Assembly: GCA_016869915.1 (NCBI GenBank)
Contig: VGDA01000038.1
Span: 1-14,445 of the forward strand
DNA length: 14,445 bases
Source of the DNA: Alphaproteobacteria bacterium
GTDB lineage: Bacteria; Pseudomonadota; Alphaproteobacteria; CACIAM-22H2
Reading direction: 5' to 3'
A program made the position numbers and the translations under genes. The notes below the pieces were generated by a model. The model saw only the letters and a program-made list of their open reading frames with translations, ran no database searches and was not told the origin of the DNA. Position 1 is the stretch's first letter. Each line of letters opens with the position of its first letter. Of the stretch, positions 14,018 to 14,445 are shown piece by piece.

Positions 14018-14445
14018 TAGCGTCCGCGGAGGTGGTGGAAATTCCGGCGCTGTCCGGGGTGTAGGGCTTGGGTGGCCATCGGACCTGGCGGCTAGGGTGG
14101 CGTTGCGAAGCTCCCACCCCTGACCGACCGAGGACCTGATGACCGAGGACAGACTGCCACTAGCGGACCTGCTGACAAAAGCAGGAGACGGTGACTTCCT
14201 TCGCAGCGTCGCCGAGGCGGTGCTGCAGATGCTGATGGAGGCCGATGTGGAGGGCCTGATCGGTTCCGGGCGACACGAGCGCACCGGCGAGCGGCTGAAC
14301 TACCGCAACGGCTTCAGGGACCGCACGCTGGATACGCGCCTCGGCGCCCTGCAGTTGCGCATCCCGAAGCTCCGGCAGGGCAGCTACTTCCCGCCCTTCC
14401 TGGAGCCCCGCAAAACCTCCGAGAAGGCCCTGGTGGCGGTGATCC
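14018..14445 (+). mobile_element. IS256-family insertion sequence, left part
   Basis: The transposase start and a short G/T-rich leader (from about 14018, GTAGCGTCCGCGGAGG onwards) define the left end of an IS256-type element cut by the window edge. The exact terminus is an estimate, since the right inverted repeat is not in the window and no target duplication can be checked. Confidence 0.6.
14139..14445 (+). CDS. IS256-family (mutator-type) transposase, N-terminal part
   Basis: 102 codons of a transposase normally about 400 aa long; the rest lies beyond the window. The N-terminus MTEDRLPLADLLTKAG is followed by the helical FLRSVAEAVLQMLMEADVEG, then IGSGRHERTGERLNYRNGFRDR (about 41-62), LDTRLGALQLRIPKLRQGSY and FPPFLEPRKTSEKAL. 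The ER-x-YRNG-R-R segment followed by a beta-hairpin 'L-IPKLR-GSYFP-FLEPR' is diagnostic of IS256-family DDE transposases. AGGA lies five bases before the ATG. No frameshift is seen in the visible part, so the element may be intact. Confidence 0.93.
   Translation, partial: MTEDRLPLADLLTKAGDGDFLRSVAEAVLQMLMEADVEGLIGSGRHERTGERLNYRNGFRDRTLDTRLGALQLRIPKLRQGSYFPPFLEPRKTSEKALVAVI

Overview
The window is high-GC DNA from an alphaproteobacterium. The gene families and codon use fit Hyphomicrobiales (a Bosea-, Methylobacterium- or Bradyrhizobium-like organism), but nothing in the sequence fixes the genus. It reads as two intact metabolic operons separated and flanked by mobile-element remnants and gene fragments.

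Left block (1-4888): a truncated, frameshifted IS91-type transposase remnant (minus strand) abuts a tightly packed plus-strand operon. The operon encodes a sugar-type ABC importer without its ATPase (periplasmic binding protein, two MalF/MalG-type permeases) followed by a Gfo/Idh/MocA-family NAD(P)-dependent dehydrogenase. Spacing is 12 bp, then a 4-bp ATGA overlap, then 2 bp. The natural reading is uptake of a carbohydrate or polyol followed by its oxidation; the substrate cannot be read from the sequence.

Middle block (4889-8085): a scarred accessory segment. It holds three 15-bp repeats, a near-perfect 44-bp palindrome, and two direct copies of a 48/49-bp repeat (5198-5245 and 7440-7488). 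Between those copies lie an intact SDR dehydrogenase (+) and an intact exported MetX-like alpha/beta hydrolase (-), transcribed towards each other. Each is preceded on its own strand by only the 3' end of another gene: an unidentified one on the left, and an amidase on the right. An SDR C-terminal relic lies to the right of the second copy.

Right block (8086-13656): a small CBS-domain protein (+), possibly coupled to a 42-aa upstream ORF, converges on a three-gene minus-strand operon. Its order is a GltD-like FAD/NAD(P) oxidoreductase with fused 4Fe-4S clusters, then the fused gamma-alpha subunit, then the TPP-binding beta subunit of a 2-oxoacid (probably 2-oxoglutarate):ferredoxin oxidoreductase. 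The likely overall reaction is CoA-dependent oxidation of 2-oxoglutarate coupled to NAD(P)+ through an internal iron-sulfur/flavin chain, resembling the KorABC enzymes of aromatic-degrading Azoarcus/Thauera. A small helical hypothetical protein precedes the operon.

Right edge (13657-14445): a second SDR-tail relic, homologous at DNA level to the one at 7.7 kb, and the left end of an IS256-family element whose transposase runs off the window.

No tRNA, rRNA or CRISPR array was seen. No wholly new system is evident. The best second looks are the repeat-bounded cassette, the paired SDR relics, the palindrome/repeat cluster and the KorABC-type operon with its CBS neighbour.
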